This document shows positions 8,879 through 16,274 of a DNA stretch of 64,000 bases, one piece after another; position 1 is the stretch's first letter; every line of letters begins with the position of its first letter. This DNA comes from Flagellimonas pelagia (GTDB lineage: Bacteria; Bacteroidota; Bacteroidia; Flavobacteriales; Flavobacteriaceae), in assembly GCF_003584135.1 (NCBI RefSeq), contig NZ_QXFI01000029.1:23501-87500 (forward strand), written 5' to 3'. A program made the position numbers and the translations under genes. Under the pieces are notes generated by a model. It saw nothing but the letters and a program-made list of their open reading frames with translations, was not told the origin of the DNA and ran no database searches.

Positions 8879-10626
8879 CTTACCAAGCTAGCATCCGCCA
8901 ATTTGATACCGTCATCAATCAAATGGCCCACTTTCGGATTGTTGCGTTTGATGCTTTCCAAATGGTCCAATATCTCTTTTTGAAAATGGTGGTCGTTGCT
9001 TTGTTTGGCCAGTTCGTATAATTCTACAGGCAATAACCAATCCTCTGGAAATTCACTTTTGATGACCTGGAACACCTTGTTACGGGAAATGGTGGTGTTT
9101 GTACCTTCCCTAAAGTCGCGAACTTGCTGGTAGTATTGTTCCAATTGCAACCTTTTAGCACTTTTCTTTTGTTTGATAGTGGTTTCGGTCAATTGATGGG
9201 TGATGAGGTCGAAACTATTGAGGTCGGCCGGACCGTTGTAGGCAGAAACCACACTTTGGCCAACGGCCATGTCGTACAATCCCCATTCAGGTTGGAACAG
9301 TATCTTGCCTTCATGGGTCACGGTGCAATCCTTAAAGGTGATAAGGATGATCTTGCCCATTAGGTTACGGGTACCGGTGATGATAGTTCCTTCCACTTTG
9401 ATGCCCCCTTCAAACTCCAAGGAAATTTGCTCCCCTTCGTAAATTTTATAAGCCTTTAAATCTCGCGGTCCCATATCTTCAATGGCAATGTTGATGCCCT
9501 TCAATTTGCCAATGGGCGACCCAAAACCTTCCGCATGGTAAGCGGTGCTGTGTCCCACGAGTTCTTTTTCCCGATACGCCAAGGCTGTCGGACCTTTGGT
9601 TTGGATATAAATAGGTTTGCCATCGTGCTCGATCACATTATGGAACTCCCCTGAAATTTGGAGTCCCGTGCTCAGCTCGATGGTACCCAACGCTTGGGAA
9701 GTAATCAATTTTTTGATACCCAAGAGTCCACCTTTGCGCACGGCCATGGTATTGGCAAAATCTTCCAACACTTGGCTCAGAAAAGCAAAATCAGGCGTTA
9801 CGAACAATTGGGGTTGTGGTTTGGTAATGTCAAACTCCGTATGTGCCGCCTCGTTGGAGTAGGGAATTTTTTTCACCTGGTCTGTCATGCACCAAGCACT
9901 TTCCCCAATGGAAGAAAGCAATCCCGCGCCATAGATCTTGGGATGTTCCACAGTGCCTATCAAGCCATATTCCACGGTCCACCAGTGTAGGTTTCGGATG
10001 AGGGCCATTTCACTGGGTTCTCCCATGTTTTCTTGCAGGTATTCAATGTGCTTTTCTGCTTTGTCAATTTCTTCTTGGGGTGTTCCATGGGCCTCTTTGA
10101 TAATGGATAGATGGCGTACCGCATCGTACAGTTCGTAATCCTTGGCACTGGAAATGGCCTTGCAGCCAATCTCCCCAAAGCGTCTTAAATATTCGGCATA
10201 TTCGGGATTGGCAATGATGGGGGCGTGTCCGGCCCCTTCGTGGATGATATCCGGGGCAGGGGTGTACTCGATATTTTCAAGCTGGCGAATATCCGAAGCG
10301 ATCACCAACACATTGTAGGCTTGGAATTCCATAAAAGCCGAAGGGGGAATAAATCCATCAACCGCCACGGCGGCCCAACCAATTTCCTTCAGGATGCGGT
10401 TCATGCCGTACATATTCGGGATTTGGTCTATGGAAATACCTGTTTTCTTCAATCCATCCACATACGAACTGTGTGCCACTTGGCTCAAATAATCCACATT
10501 TTTCCGCATCACATAGCGCCAAACGGCTTGGTCAATTGCCGTGTAATCTTCATAGTTCTGCGGTTTGATGAACTGTTTGAGGTGCTTGGGCAGTTTGTCC
10601 AGTATGGGATTGGATTCGTAACTCAT
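8875..10626 (-). CDS. aromatic amino acid hydroxylase (phenylalanine 4-monooxygenase-like), long form
   Basis: This is a 583-residue enzyme. The first roughly 310 residues are a tetrahydrobiopterin- and Fe(II)-dependent aromatic amino acid hydroxylase, with the iron-binding HEGAGH motif (H129, H134) after YTPAPDI and a conserved NPEYAEYLRRFGEIG. The family converts Phe to Tyr (some members act on Trp). Ordinary bacterial PhhA is about 260-300 residues, so the remaining roughly 270 C-terminal residues are an extension with no domain I recognise; this long form occurs in Bacteroidota. There is no signal peptide, so it is cytosolic. The substrate cannot be settled from sequence alone. Confidence 0.9.
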   Translation of the reverse strand: MSYESNPILDKLPKHLKQFIKPQNYEDYTAIDQAVWRYVMRKNVDYLSQVAHSSYVDGLKKTGISIDQIPNMYGMNRILKEIGWAAVAVDGFIPPSAFMEFQAYNVLVIASDIRQLENIEYTPAPDIIHEGAGHAPIIANPEYAEYLRRFGEIGCKAISSAKDYELYDAVRHLSIIKEAHGTPQEEIDKAEKHIEYLQENMGEPSEMALIRNLHWWTVEYGLIGTVEHPKIYGAGLLSSIGESAWCMTDQVKKIPYSNEAAHTEFDITKPQPQLFVTPDFAFLSQVLEDFANTMAVRKGGLLGIKKLITSQALGTIELSTGLQISGEFHNVIEHDGKPIYIQTKGPTALAYREKELVGHSTAYHAEGFGSPIGKLKGINIAIEDMGPRDLKAYKIYEGEQISLEFEGGIKVEGTIITGTRNLMGKIILITFKDCTVTHEGKILFQPEWGLYDMAVGQSVVSAYNGPADLNSFDLITHQLTETTIKQKKSAKRLQLEQYYQQVRDFREGTNTTISRNKVFQVIKSEFPEDWLLPVELYELAKQSNDHHFQKEILDHLESIKRNNPKVGHLIDDGIKLADASLVS

Positions 10627-10727
10627 TTGTGCATTTTTATCGGACTTAAAGATACGAAATCGTTATCGGTTTCCCTTTAGGGAAAAGTTGAAGCAAAAAA
10701 AGAAGCTTTCCAAAAGGAATTCATTTC

Positions 10728-10786
10728 GTCAACCTGAACTTGTTTCAGGTTCCCATCATAAGATTCTGAAATAAATTCAGAATGAC
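10728..10786. repeat. intergenic hairpin repeat, GTCAACCTGA family
   Basis: This 59-bp element begins GTCAACCTGA and ends CAGAATGAC. It contains two small stems (ACCTGAAC/GTTTCAGGT and ATTCTGAA/TTCAGAAT). A longer, diverged copy lies at 14069-14148. It sits between two minus-strand genes and codes for nothing. Confidence 0.6.
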
Positions 10787-10820
10787 GTTAATTTGCCCTC
10801 GGAAAGCTTCCTAATATTTT

Positions 10821-11387
10821 TTAGTTAACGGCGACTGCCGTTTGGGGAGGATATTCCTTCAAGATCTGGGAAACAAATTCTTGGATGCGTTCCTCTTTCT
10901 TTTCAATGCTCTTGGTGTTGCTCAAGGTGCCTACACCACGACCTTGCCATACCAATTCTTTTTTGTTGGCGTCGATCACATCAATGTACAATGACCCTTC
11001 AGTGCGGGTGCTCACATTGTTGCCCCAACCCCAGCCCCATCCGGGACCCCAAACATAGGGATTGTAGAATCCGCCCCAACCCCAACCGTAGTTGTTGTAG
11101 ACATCAACACGTTCACGTTCCTTGGTGAAGATGCTGATCAAGACATCGGGGTTGTCCGATTTTACAAATCCGCGGGAAGCCAGTTCGGTTTCGATGGCAC
11201 GCAAGATGCGTTTTTTGTCCAAATCGGAAATTTGGGCCTTGTCAATACCTGTTTTGTAGAAAGCATAGCTTTGATACGTGTTAAAATCGGCCTGTTTGTC
11301 GTAATCGGAAACTACCTGAACGGTGCTACAGGAAACGAACAGACCTAGGGTGAAGGCGACCAGTGCAATACGTTTTAAACTTTTCAT
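10821..11387 (-). CDS. DUF4136 domain-containing lipoprotein
   Basis: This protein is 188 residues when started at ATG 11387, which gives a clean lipoprotein signal (RIALVAFTLGLFVSCS). Fourteen further upstream codons are open but hydrophilic and are probably not translated. The body is a DUF4136 domain: VSDYDKQADFNTYQSYAFY near the N-terminus, LDKKRILRAIETELASRGF, then a Gly/Trp-rich stretch (GWGWGGFYNPYVWGPGWGWG) and SLYIDVIDANKKELVWQG. DUF4136 proteins are envelope lipoproteins of unknown function. It lies 63 bp downstream of the small DUF5522 gene on the same strand. Confidence 0.9.
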   Translation of the reverse strand: MKSLKRIALVAFTLGLFVSCSTVQVVSDYDKQADFNTYQSYAFYKTGIDKAQISDLDKKRILRAIETELASRGFVKSDNPDVLISIFTKERERVDVYNNYGWGWGGFYNPYVWGPGWGWGWGNNVSTRTEGSLYIDVIDANKKELVWQGRGVGTLSNTKSIEKKEERIQEFVSQILKEYPPQTAVAVN

Positions 11388-11450
11388 AGTACTTTTTTTA
11401 AATTCTTGAGATTGGTAAAACATGCACAAATATTATGCCGAATGAGGCAT

Positions 11451-11612
11451 TTACGACCTCGAATTAGTTTTAGGATTATACCCATACGGGCAGTGCCTGC
11501 AACCACTTTCGCAACAATAGCCCCGTTTTAAAAGGTACTGCTCCGTAAAAACCCTATATCCCTCTTCCGAAAAGTAAAAATCGCCCTCTTCCAAGGGAAT
11601 GTGCTCTTTCAT
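11451..11612 (-). CDS. DUF5522 family small cysteine-rich protein
   Basis: A 53-codon frame encodes a compact protein with the pattern typical of a small conserved Bacteroidota family (DUF5522): FYFSEEGYRVFTEQYLLKRG followed by four cysteines (C33, C34, C38, C41) in a CCESGCRHCPYG motif. Such spacing suggests metal or Fe-S binding, which is inference. No signal peptide is present. Its ATG (11612-11610) is divergent from, and only 2 nt away from, the ATG of a plus-strand micro-ORF. I recognise the family from memory of similar sequences, not from a search. Confidence 0.75.
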   Translation of the reverse strand: MKEHIPLEEGDFYFSEEGYRVFTEQYLLKRGYCCESGCRHCPYGYNPKTNSRS

Positions 11613-11614
11613 GT

Positions 11615-11776
11615 ATGAAATTACCCTATCGTTACTTAAAGTTACGGCTTTCCGATCAAAGCAACCAAGGTTTTAAGATTTTGAAAACAGGGTTATTCAC
11701 CGAAATTGTTACTATTATTATCGGGATGGGCTTATTTTCTGGATGCTATGCCGTTATATTTGTAGGAAAGCTTTGA
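11615..11776 (+). CDS. small membrane peptide, uncharacterised
   Basis: This 53-codon frame has a basic, polar N-terminus (KLPYRYLKLRLSDQSNQG) and a single predicted membrane span (about residues 31-51, IVTIIIGMGLFSGCYAVIFV). That architecture is typical of real small membrane proteins. It ends 10 bp before the GTG of the HExxH membrane protein, which suggests co-expression. It could be spurious, because its start nearly touches that of the divergent DUF5522 gene and so leaves no room for separate promoters. Confidence 0.45.
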   Translation: MKLPYRYLKLRLSDQSNQGFKILKTGLFTEIVTIIIGMGLFSGCYAVIFVGKL

Positions 11777-11786
11777 TACATTTCAG

Positions 11787-12116
11787 GTGATACTCGTTTT
11801 TAAACATGTCTTCTATAAAAATTATGTGGGCCTTTCCCTTTGGCCGTTCATCATCTTGAAGGAGGATTCCCTGAAGACCGATGAGGTCCTCATCAACCAC
11901 GAGCGCATCCATTTACGCCAACAGCGCGAACTGTTGATTTTACCTTTTTACCTCCTCTATATTTCGGAATGGTTGCTGCGTACGGTGCTTTATCTGGACA
12001 GTTACCGGGCGTATCAGAACATCAGCTTTGAACGCGAGGCCTATGCCCATGAAAAGGATATGCAGTATCTTTCCAAACGGAAAACTTTTGGTTTTTTAAA
12101 ATACCTGACGCGTTAA
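11787..12116 (+). CDS. small HExxH-containing membrane-associated protein (M56-like)
   Basis: This 109-residue protein probably starts at GTG 11787. A zinc-protease-like motif H38-E39-x-x-H42 (INHERIHLRQQREL) is followed by a hydrophobic helix (about residues 48-70) and a second acidic motif, FEREAYAHE (E82/E84), in the place where BlaR1/M56-type peptidases carry the third zinc ligand. It is far shorter than true M56 enzymes, so it may be a minimal membrane-bound protease or an inactive relative. It lies 9 bp ahead of the desulfhydrase-like gene, in the same direction. Confidence 0.7.
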   Translation: MILVFKHVFYKNYVGLSLWPFIILKEDSLKTDEVLINHERIHLRQQRELLILPFYLLYISEWLLRTVLYLDSYRAYQNISFEREAYAHEKDMQYLSKRKTFGFLKYLTR

Positions 12117-12125
12117 TTTTTTGGA

Positions 12126-13031
12126 TTGAACATCCCCAATCAGCATATAGACCATCCCCTTTTGAAAGAAAAGGGCGTGACCTTGTACATTAAACGGGAA
12201 GATACCATCCATCCGTTGATTTCCGGGAACAAATACCGCAAACTCAAATACAATCTAGAGGAAGCCAAAAAACAGGGACATTCCACCTTGCTCACCTTTG
12301 GTGGGGCCTTTTCCAACCACATTGCGGCCGTGGCCTGTGCGGGTAAGGAACACGGTTTTAAAACCATTGGGGTCATCCGGGGTGAAGAATTACAAGATCA
12401 ATGGCAACATAATCCCACCTTGGCCTTGGCCCATGCACAAGGAATGCGATTTCATTTTGTGTCGAGGGAGGATTATCGTCAAAAGAAAGAGTCGTCCTTC
12501 CTTCAATCCTTAAAAAAAACCTTTGGGAATTTTTATCTCCTTCCCGAAGGCGGTACCAACGATTTGGCCGTAAAAGGCTGTACCGAAATCTTAACGGAAT
12601 CCGATGCAACTTTTGACGTGGTCTGCTGCGCCGTGGGTACAGGTGGAACTATTGCCGGACTCATCAATGCTTCCCAAAAACATCAGAAGGTACTGGGTTT
12701 TCCTGCCTTGAAAGGGGACTTTTTGAACGAGTCCATTAGCCGCTTCGCACGCAATGATCGTTGGCAATTGGTAACCGATTATCATTTTGGTGGATATGCA
12801 AAAGTGACCGAGGAACTCATCCATTTCATCAACGACTTTAAAAGCAAAACTGGAATTCCTTTAGATCCAATTTACACAGGAAAGATGCTTTTTGGTATTT
12901 TTGACCTTGTAAACCAGGAAGTTTTCCCCCGAAATACCCAAATCTTGGCCATTCATACCGGTGGATTACAGGGCATACAGGGCATGAACCTGGTATTGAA
13001 AAAGAAGAATTTACCCTTATTGGACGTATGA
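12126..13031 (+). CDS. 1-aminocyclopropane-1-carboxylate deaminase / D-cysteine desulfhydrase family enzyme
   Basis: This 301-residue fold-type II PLP enzyme starts at TTG 12126, the only start in this frame that keeps the N-terminus. The PLP lysine is in SGNKYRKLKYNL (K36), and GGAFSNHIAAVA forms the substrate/phosphate-binding loop. VGTGGTIAGLI is the glycine-rich PLP-phosphate loop. The family includes ACC deaminases and D-cysteine desulfhydrases; true ACC deaminase specificity is uncommon, so D-cysteine or a related D-amino acid is the safer guess. It overlaps the following glucosaminidase gene by 4 nt (ATGA). Confidence 0.88.
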   Translation: MNIPNQHIDHPLLKEKGVTLYIKREDTIHPLISGNKYRKLKYNLEEAKKQGHSTLLTFGGAFSNHIAAVACAGKEHGFKTIGVIRGEELQDQWQHNPTLALAHAQGMRFHFVSREDYRQKKESSFLQSLKKTFGNFYLLPEGGTNDLAVKGCTEILTESDATFDVVCCAVGTGGTIAGLINASQKHQKVLGFPALKGDFLNESISRFARNDRWQLVTDYHFGGYAKVTEELIHFINDFKSKTGIPLDPIYTGKMLFGIFDLVNQEVFPRNTQILAIHTGGLQGIQGMNLVLKKKNLPLLDV

Positions 13032-13891
13032 TCAAGCGAATCGGATTTGCACTTTTGGTAGTACTGCTGTTCTCCAGTTGTGGGGCCAAAAAAAGAAGAT
13101 CCACCCACCGAAATGGAGCTCCAACAGTGAGCAGGACGGAGACCAAACAACCCACGGCAATCCCAAATGGTAGTGCCGAAGGTTCAGCATTGTATCCCAT
13201 GCCGGAAGACCCTGGCAGGTTTGAAAAATTCCCGATTTCCAGTACTGAAGAATACATCAAGACCTTTGCCGAGATTGCCCAATACGAAATGCGTGCCTTT
13301 GGCATTCCCGCCAGTATCACGTTGGCCCAAGGCATTTTGGAAAGCGGTTCCGGTCGCGGGGAGCTTACCTTGAAAACCAACAACCACTTTGGGATCAAAT
13401 GCCATACGGGTTGGGAAGGGGAGTTCGATTTTCATGATGATGATGCCAAGGGGGAATGTTTTAGAAAATACAATCACCCCATGTTTTCGTTCCGGGATCA
13501 CAGTCTTTTCTTGACTTCGCGTTCCCGTTATGCCTTTTTGTTCGATTACCGACGGGACGATTACAAAAAATGGGCTCATGGACTCCGACAGGCGGGCTAT
13601 GCCACGGACAAGCAATATCCACAAAAGTTGATCGCCCTGATCGAGCGGTACAACCTGCATCAATATGACGAGGCCGTGGTGGATACGCCCATGGAAACCG
13701 TGCGTCAACCTTCAACGGATGAAGTTCCCGTGGTTCAAGAAGTGGTGACCCATACGGTGGAAAAAGGGGAAACGCTATATGCCATCTCCAGAAAGTATGA
13801 CATTTCTGTGGACGAGATCAAACGCCTGAACCATCTGAACGATAACATCATCTCCATCGGGCAGGTGCTTAATATTCGAAGGGCGCAGTAG
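13028..13891 (+). CDS. glucosaminidase domain lipoprotein with C-terminal LysM
   Basis: This 287-residue protein has a lipoprotein signal (FALLVVLLFSSCG, C18), a low-complexity linker (about residues 20-65), a GH73/FlgJ-like glucosaminidase domain (about 75-220) with catalytic Glu E105 in AQGILESGSGRGEL, and a C-terminal LysM repeat (about 241-285, KGETLYAISRKYDISVDEIK). It is predicted to cleave the glycan backbone of peptidoglycan from the outer-membrane side. Neither the SusCD nor a flagellar system is nearby, so a housekeeping wall-remodelling role fits best. Confidence 0.93.
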   Translation: MIKRIGFALLVVLLFSSCGAKKRRSTHRNGAPTVSRTETKQPTAIPNGSAEGSALYPMPEDPGRFEKFPISSTEEYIKTFAEIAQYEMRAFGIPASITLAQGILESGSGRGELTLKTNNHFGIKCHTGWEGEFDFHDDDAKGECFRKYNHPMFSFRDHSLFLTSRSRYAFLFDYRRDDYKKWAHGLRQAGYATDKQYPQKLIALIERYNLHQYDEAVVDTPMETVRQPSTDEVPVVQEVVTHTVEKGETLYAISRKYDISVDEIKRLNHLNDNIISIGQVLNIRRAQ

Positions 13892-13901
13892 TCTCAAAAT
13901 G

Positions 13902-14026
13902 GTCATCCTGAGCGGAGCGAAGGATCTGACTATACTTCTATGTAAAACTATGGGACGCTGAGCGAAGTCGAAGCACGATGCGGAATCCACAGGGAATATA
14001 TGGATTCCTGCGTTCGCAGGAATGAC
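13902..14026. repeat. intergenic hairpin repeats, GGATTCCTGCG family (two adjacent units)
   Basis: Unit one (13902-13930) runs GTCATCCT...AGGATCTGAC as a short stem-loop. Unit two (13951-14026) contains GCTGAGCGAAGTCGAAGCA, GCGGAATCC and then GGATTCCTGCG...CAGGAATGAC, an inverted pair. The same module recurs at 14213-14299. Non-coding. Confidence 0.65.
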
Positions 14027-14068
14027 AGTCAACTCATTCTCGATTGCGCTCGAACTTACATTTACCGC

Positions 14069-14148
14069 GTCAACCTGTACTGGTTTTAGGTTCTCACTAG
14101 CATCTTTTTACAGCTTTTGATGGGATGCCGAAACAAGTTCGGCATGAC
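14069..14148. repeat. intergenic hairpin repeat, GTCAACCTG family (longer copy)
   Basis: This 80-bp unit starts GTCAACCTG and ends GGCATGAC. It has internal stems ATGCCGAA/TTCGGCAT and ACCTGTAC/GTTTTAGGT. It is the same family as 10728-10786, with diverged middle sequence. Confidence 0.55.
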
Positions 14149-14212
14149 GGTGCATTGTAGTCAAAATCCGTTTCCATGAAATGGGAAGGATATGTACCTT
14201 TGTCTTCGATTT

Positions 14213-14345
14213 GTCATTCCGCACGGATGCTGAGCGGAGTCGAAGCACGATGCGGAATCCAAAAGCCAAAAAATGGATTCCTGCGTTCACAGGAATGACA
14301 CATTGAAAATGCATTAAAATAGATTCCTGTTTTCACAGGAATGAC
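14213..14345. repeat. intergenic hairpin repeats running into the hemL start
   Basis: A complete unit (14213-14299) reads GTCATTCCGCA...GCGGAATCC, a spacer, then GGATTCCTGCG...CAGGAATGAC. A partial unit (14321-14345) follows: AGATTCCTGT...ACAGGAATGAC. The ATG in this last GGAATGAC is in frame with hemL. The stretch 13892-14355 therefore holds repeats and no other gene. Confidence 0.65.
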
Positions 14346-14355
14346 AGAATACGAT

Positions 14356-15633
14356 ATGATCTACCAACGAAGCAGTGCCTTGTTCGCAGAGGCCAAAAAA
14401 TACATTCCAGGAGGCGTTAACTCACCCGTTCGGGCGTTTAAAGCGGTAGGGGGCGACCCCATTTTTGTAAAGGAGGCCAAAGGTGCCTACCTCTATGATG
14501 TGGATGGCAACCAACTCATCGACTATATTGCCTCGTGGGGTCCACTGATCTTGGGTCATGCATACGAACCTGTGATCAATGCGGTCATCGAAAAGGCCAA
14601 AAAAGGCACTTCTTTTGGGATGCCCACCGAAATTGAGACCGAACTGGCCCAATTGGCCGTTTCCATGGTGCCTAACATTGACAAAATCCGTTTTGTGAAC
14701 AGCGGTACCGAAGCCTGTATGAGTGCCGTACGCCTCGCGCGCGGGTACACGGGCAAGGACAAAATCATCAAGTTTGCTGGGTGCTACCACGGTCATTCCG
14801 ACTCGTTTTTGATTCAGGCGGGGAGTGGAGCCGTTACCTTTGGGAGTCCCAATAGCCCTGGGGTAACGCAGGGGACGGCCAAAGATACGTTGCTGGCCAA
14901 TTTTAATGATCTGGAAAGTGTAAAAGCTTTGGTGGAAGCGAACAAGGGTGAGATTGCGGCCATTATTTTGGAACCCGTACCGGGCAATATGGGCTGTATT
15001 ATTCCCCAAGAAGGGTTTATGGCCGACTTACGTGCTTTGTGTACGCAAGAAGGTATTTTGTTGTTGTTCGATGAGGTAATGACCGGCTTTCGATTGGGTA
15101 AAGGTGGAGCGCAGGAAGCCTTGGGCATTGATGCCGATATCGTGATGTTCGGAAAGGTGATCGGGGGTGGACTGCCTGTTGGGGCGTTTGCGGCCCGTGC
15201 CGAGATCATGTCGCACTTGGCGCCCGAAGGACCCGTGTACCAAGCAGGTACGTTGAGCGGAAACCCATTGGCCATGAGTGCCGGACTCGCCATGCTTACC
15301 GAACTGAACAACCACCCCAAAGTGTTTACCAGTTTGGCGGACAAAACAGCCTATTTGCACAAGGGCATTGCCGAAACCTTGACCGAAAAAGGAGTGGCCC
15401 ACCAGATCAACCGTTTTGGTAGTATGATCTCCGTACATTTTACGGAAGAACTGGTGGTGGATTTTGCCAGTGCGGCCAAGGGCAACAACGACACCTTTAA
15501 AAAGTATTTCCACGGGATGTTGAACAATGGGGTGTACTTACCACCCTCTGCCTTTGAAAGCTACTTTTTAAATGATGCCCTCAGCTATGCCGATTTGGAC
15601 AAGACTATTGAAGCGGTAAAAAAAGTATTTTAG
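14356..15633 (+). CDS. hemL: glutamate-1-semialdehyde 2,1-aminomutase
   Basis: This PLP enzyme converts glutamate-1-semialdehyde to 5-aminolevulinate in the C5 haem pathway. It is 425 residues from ATG 14356, the start that gives the usual N-terminus ([20 protein letters not shown]). An in-frame ATG 15 nt upstream (14341) lies inside a hairpin repeat and would add only [34 protein letters not shown] and the PLP lysine K267 in [15 protein letters not shown] are all present. Length is normal for the family. It is a single gene with no operon partner, and a hairpin-repeat cluster follows it. Confidence 0.96.
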   Translation: MIYQRSSALFAEAKKYIPGGVNSPVRAFKAVGGDPIFVKEAKGAYLYDVDGNQLIDYIASWGPLILGHAYEPVINAVIEKAKKGTSFGMPTEIETELAQLAVSMVPNIDKIRFVNSGTEACMSAVRLARGYTGKDKIIKFAGCYHGHSDSFLIQAGSGAVTFGSPNSPGVTQGTAKDTLLANFNDLESVKALVEANKGEIAAIILEPVPGNMGCIIPQEGFMADLRALCTQEGILLLFDEVMTGFRLGKGGAQEALGIDADIVMFGKVIGGGLPVGAFAARAEIMSHLAPEGPVYQAGTLSGNPLAMSAGLAMLTELNNHPKVFTSLADKTAYLHKGIAETLTEKGVAHQINRFGSMISVHFTEELVVDFASAAKGNNDTFKKYFHGMLNNGVYLPPSAFESYFLNDALSYADLDKTIEAVKKVF

Positions 15634-15642
15634 TCACTACAT

Positions 15643-15732
15643 GTCATTTCGAAATGAGGAACGTAGTGACGATTGAGAAATCTATTTTGAAGTTGAGATT
15701 TCTCACGCTCCCTTTGGTCGGTTCGAAATGAC
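15643..15732. repeat. 90-bp hairpin repeat, GTCATTTCGA family, copy A
   Basis: The left arm starts GTCATTTCGAAATGAGGAAC and ends GAGAAATCTA. An 11-12 nt loop follows, then the right arm from GATTTCTCACGCTCCC to TCGAAATGAC. The termini are inverted (GTCATTTCGA/TCGAAATGAC). It differs from copy A' (16129-16218) at only 4 of 90 positions by eye. It lies 9 nt before the GIY-YIG-bearing copy. Confidence 0.85.
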
Positions 15733-15741
15733 AAACTAATC

Positions 15742-16114
15742 GTCATTTCGAAGGAGTGAAACGACTGAGAAATCTAATTGAATTTAAATATGCTGTCACC
15801 TTATTTCATTTACATCACTACAAATGAAAAAAGGACTGTCCTGTACATTGGTGTGACCAACAATATTCAACAAAGACTTTCTCAGCATCAGTTTGATACT
15901 CAACACGCAAAGAAGTCGTTCGCTGGAAGATACAATTGTTTTTATTTGGTTTATTATGAGAGATTTGATTCCATTGAAATGGCAATTGCACGAGAAAAGG
16001 AACTAAAAAAGTGGCGAAGGGAAAAGAAAGATAGATTGATTTTTTCCTTTAATCCTGATTGGGAATTTTTGAACGAGCAGTTGGTTTAGATTTCTCCCGT
16101 TTGGTCGAAATGAC
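15742..16114. mobile_element. hairpin repeat with a GIY-YIG nuclease gene in its loop (putative mobile element)
   Basis: The left arm (15742-15776, GTCATTTCGAAGGAGTGAAA...GAGAAATCTA) and right arm (16087-16114, TAGATTTCTCCCG...TCGAAATGAC) match the two arms of the flanking 90-bp repeats. Here the arms are separated by a 99-codon GIY-YIG gene rather than by about 12 nt. The gene's stop codon TAG is the first three bases of the right arm. This looks like an autonomous element flanked by two short non-coding derivatives. Mobility is inferred from structure, not shown. Confidence 0.6.
15790..16089 (+). CDS. GIY-YIG nuclease domain protein inside a hairpin repeat
   Basis: This is a 99-residue protein from ATG 15790; an in-frame TTG at 15778 just inside the repeat is a possible alternative. 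It is a stand-alone GIY-YIG endonuclease domain of the UPF0213/YhbQ size class. FIYI (about residues 6-9) and LYIGVTNN (18-25) form the GIY...YIG strands, an Arg/His helix follows (QQRLSQHQ), and the metal-binding Glu lies in AIAREKELKKW. LSQHQFDTQHAKKSFAGRY is the usual linker. Such proteins are predicted DNA nickases or nucleases. Its placement between the arms of a repeat, with copies on both sides, suggests it acts on that repeat; this is inference. Confidence 0.88.
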   Translation: MLSPYFIYITTNEKRTVLYIGVTNNIQQRLSQHQFDTQHAKKSFAGRYNCFYLVYYERFDSIEMAIAREKELKKWRREKKDRLIFSFNPDWEFLNEQLV

Positions 16115-16128
16115 TAAAAGGGTTCAAT

Positions 16129-16218
16129 GTCATTTCGAAATGAGGAACGTAGTGACGATTGAGAAATCTATTTTGACGTTGGGATTTCTCACGCTCCCCT
16201 CGGTCGGTTCGAAATGAC
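16129..16218. repeat. 90-bp hairpin repeat, GTCATTTCGA family, copy A'
   Basis: Same length and structure as copy A at 15643-15732, in the same orientation, with 4 differences (two in the loop, two in the right arm). Together A and A' bracket the GIY-YIG-bearing copy. It lies 56 bp beyond the 3' end of the next minus-strand gene. Confidence 0.85.
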
Positions 16219-16274
16219 ATCGTGGATGGACATGATGATTGAGGTGATAGGAAAATCAATAACTTTTGGGATAA

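Noticed and set aside
12735..12775. Possible repeat-derived stretch (SRFARNDRW) in the desulfhydrase-like gene
   Set aside because: CGCTTCGCACGCAATGAT resembles a REP arm, but no mirrored partner or GTCA end is present.
15634..16274. CRISPR array
   Set aside because: Repeats are hairpins of unequal content around a gene, not regularly spaced direct repeats with unique spacers, and no cas gene is visible.
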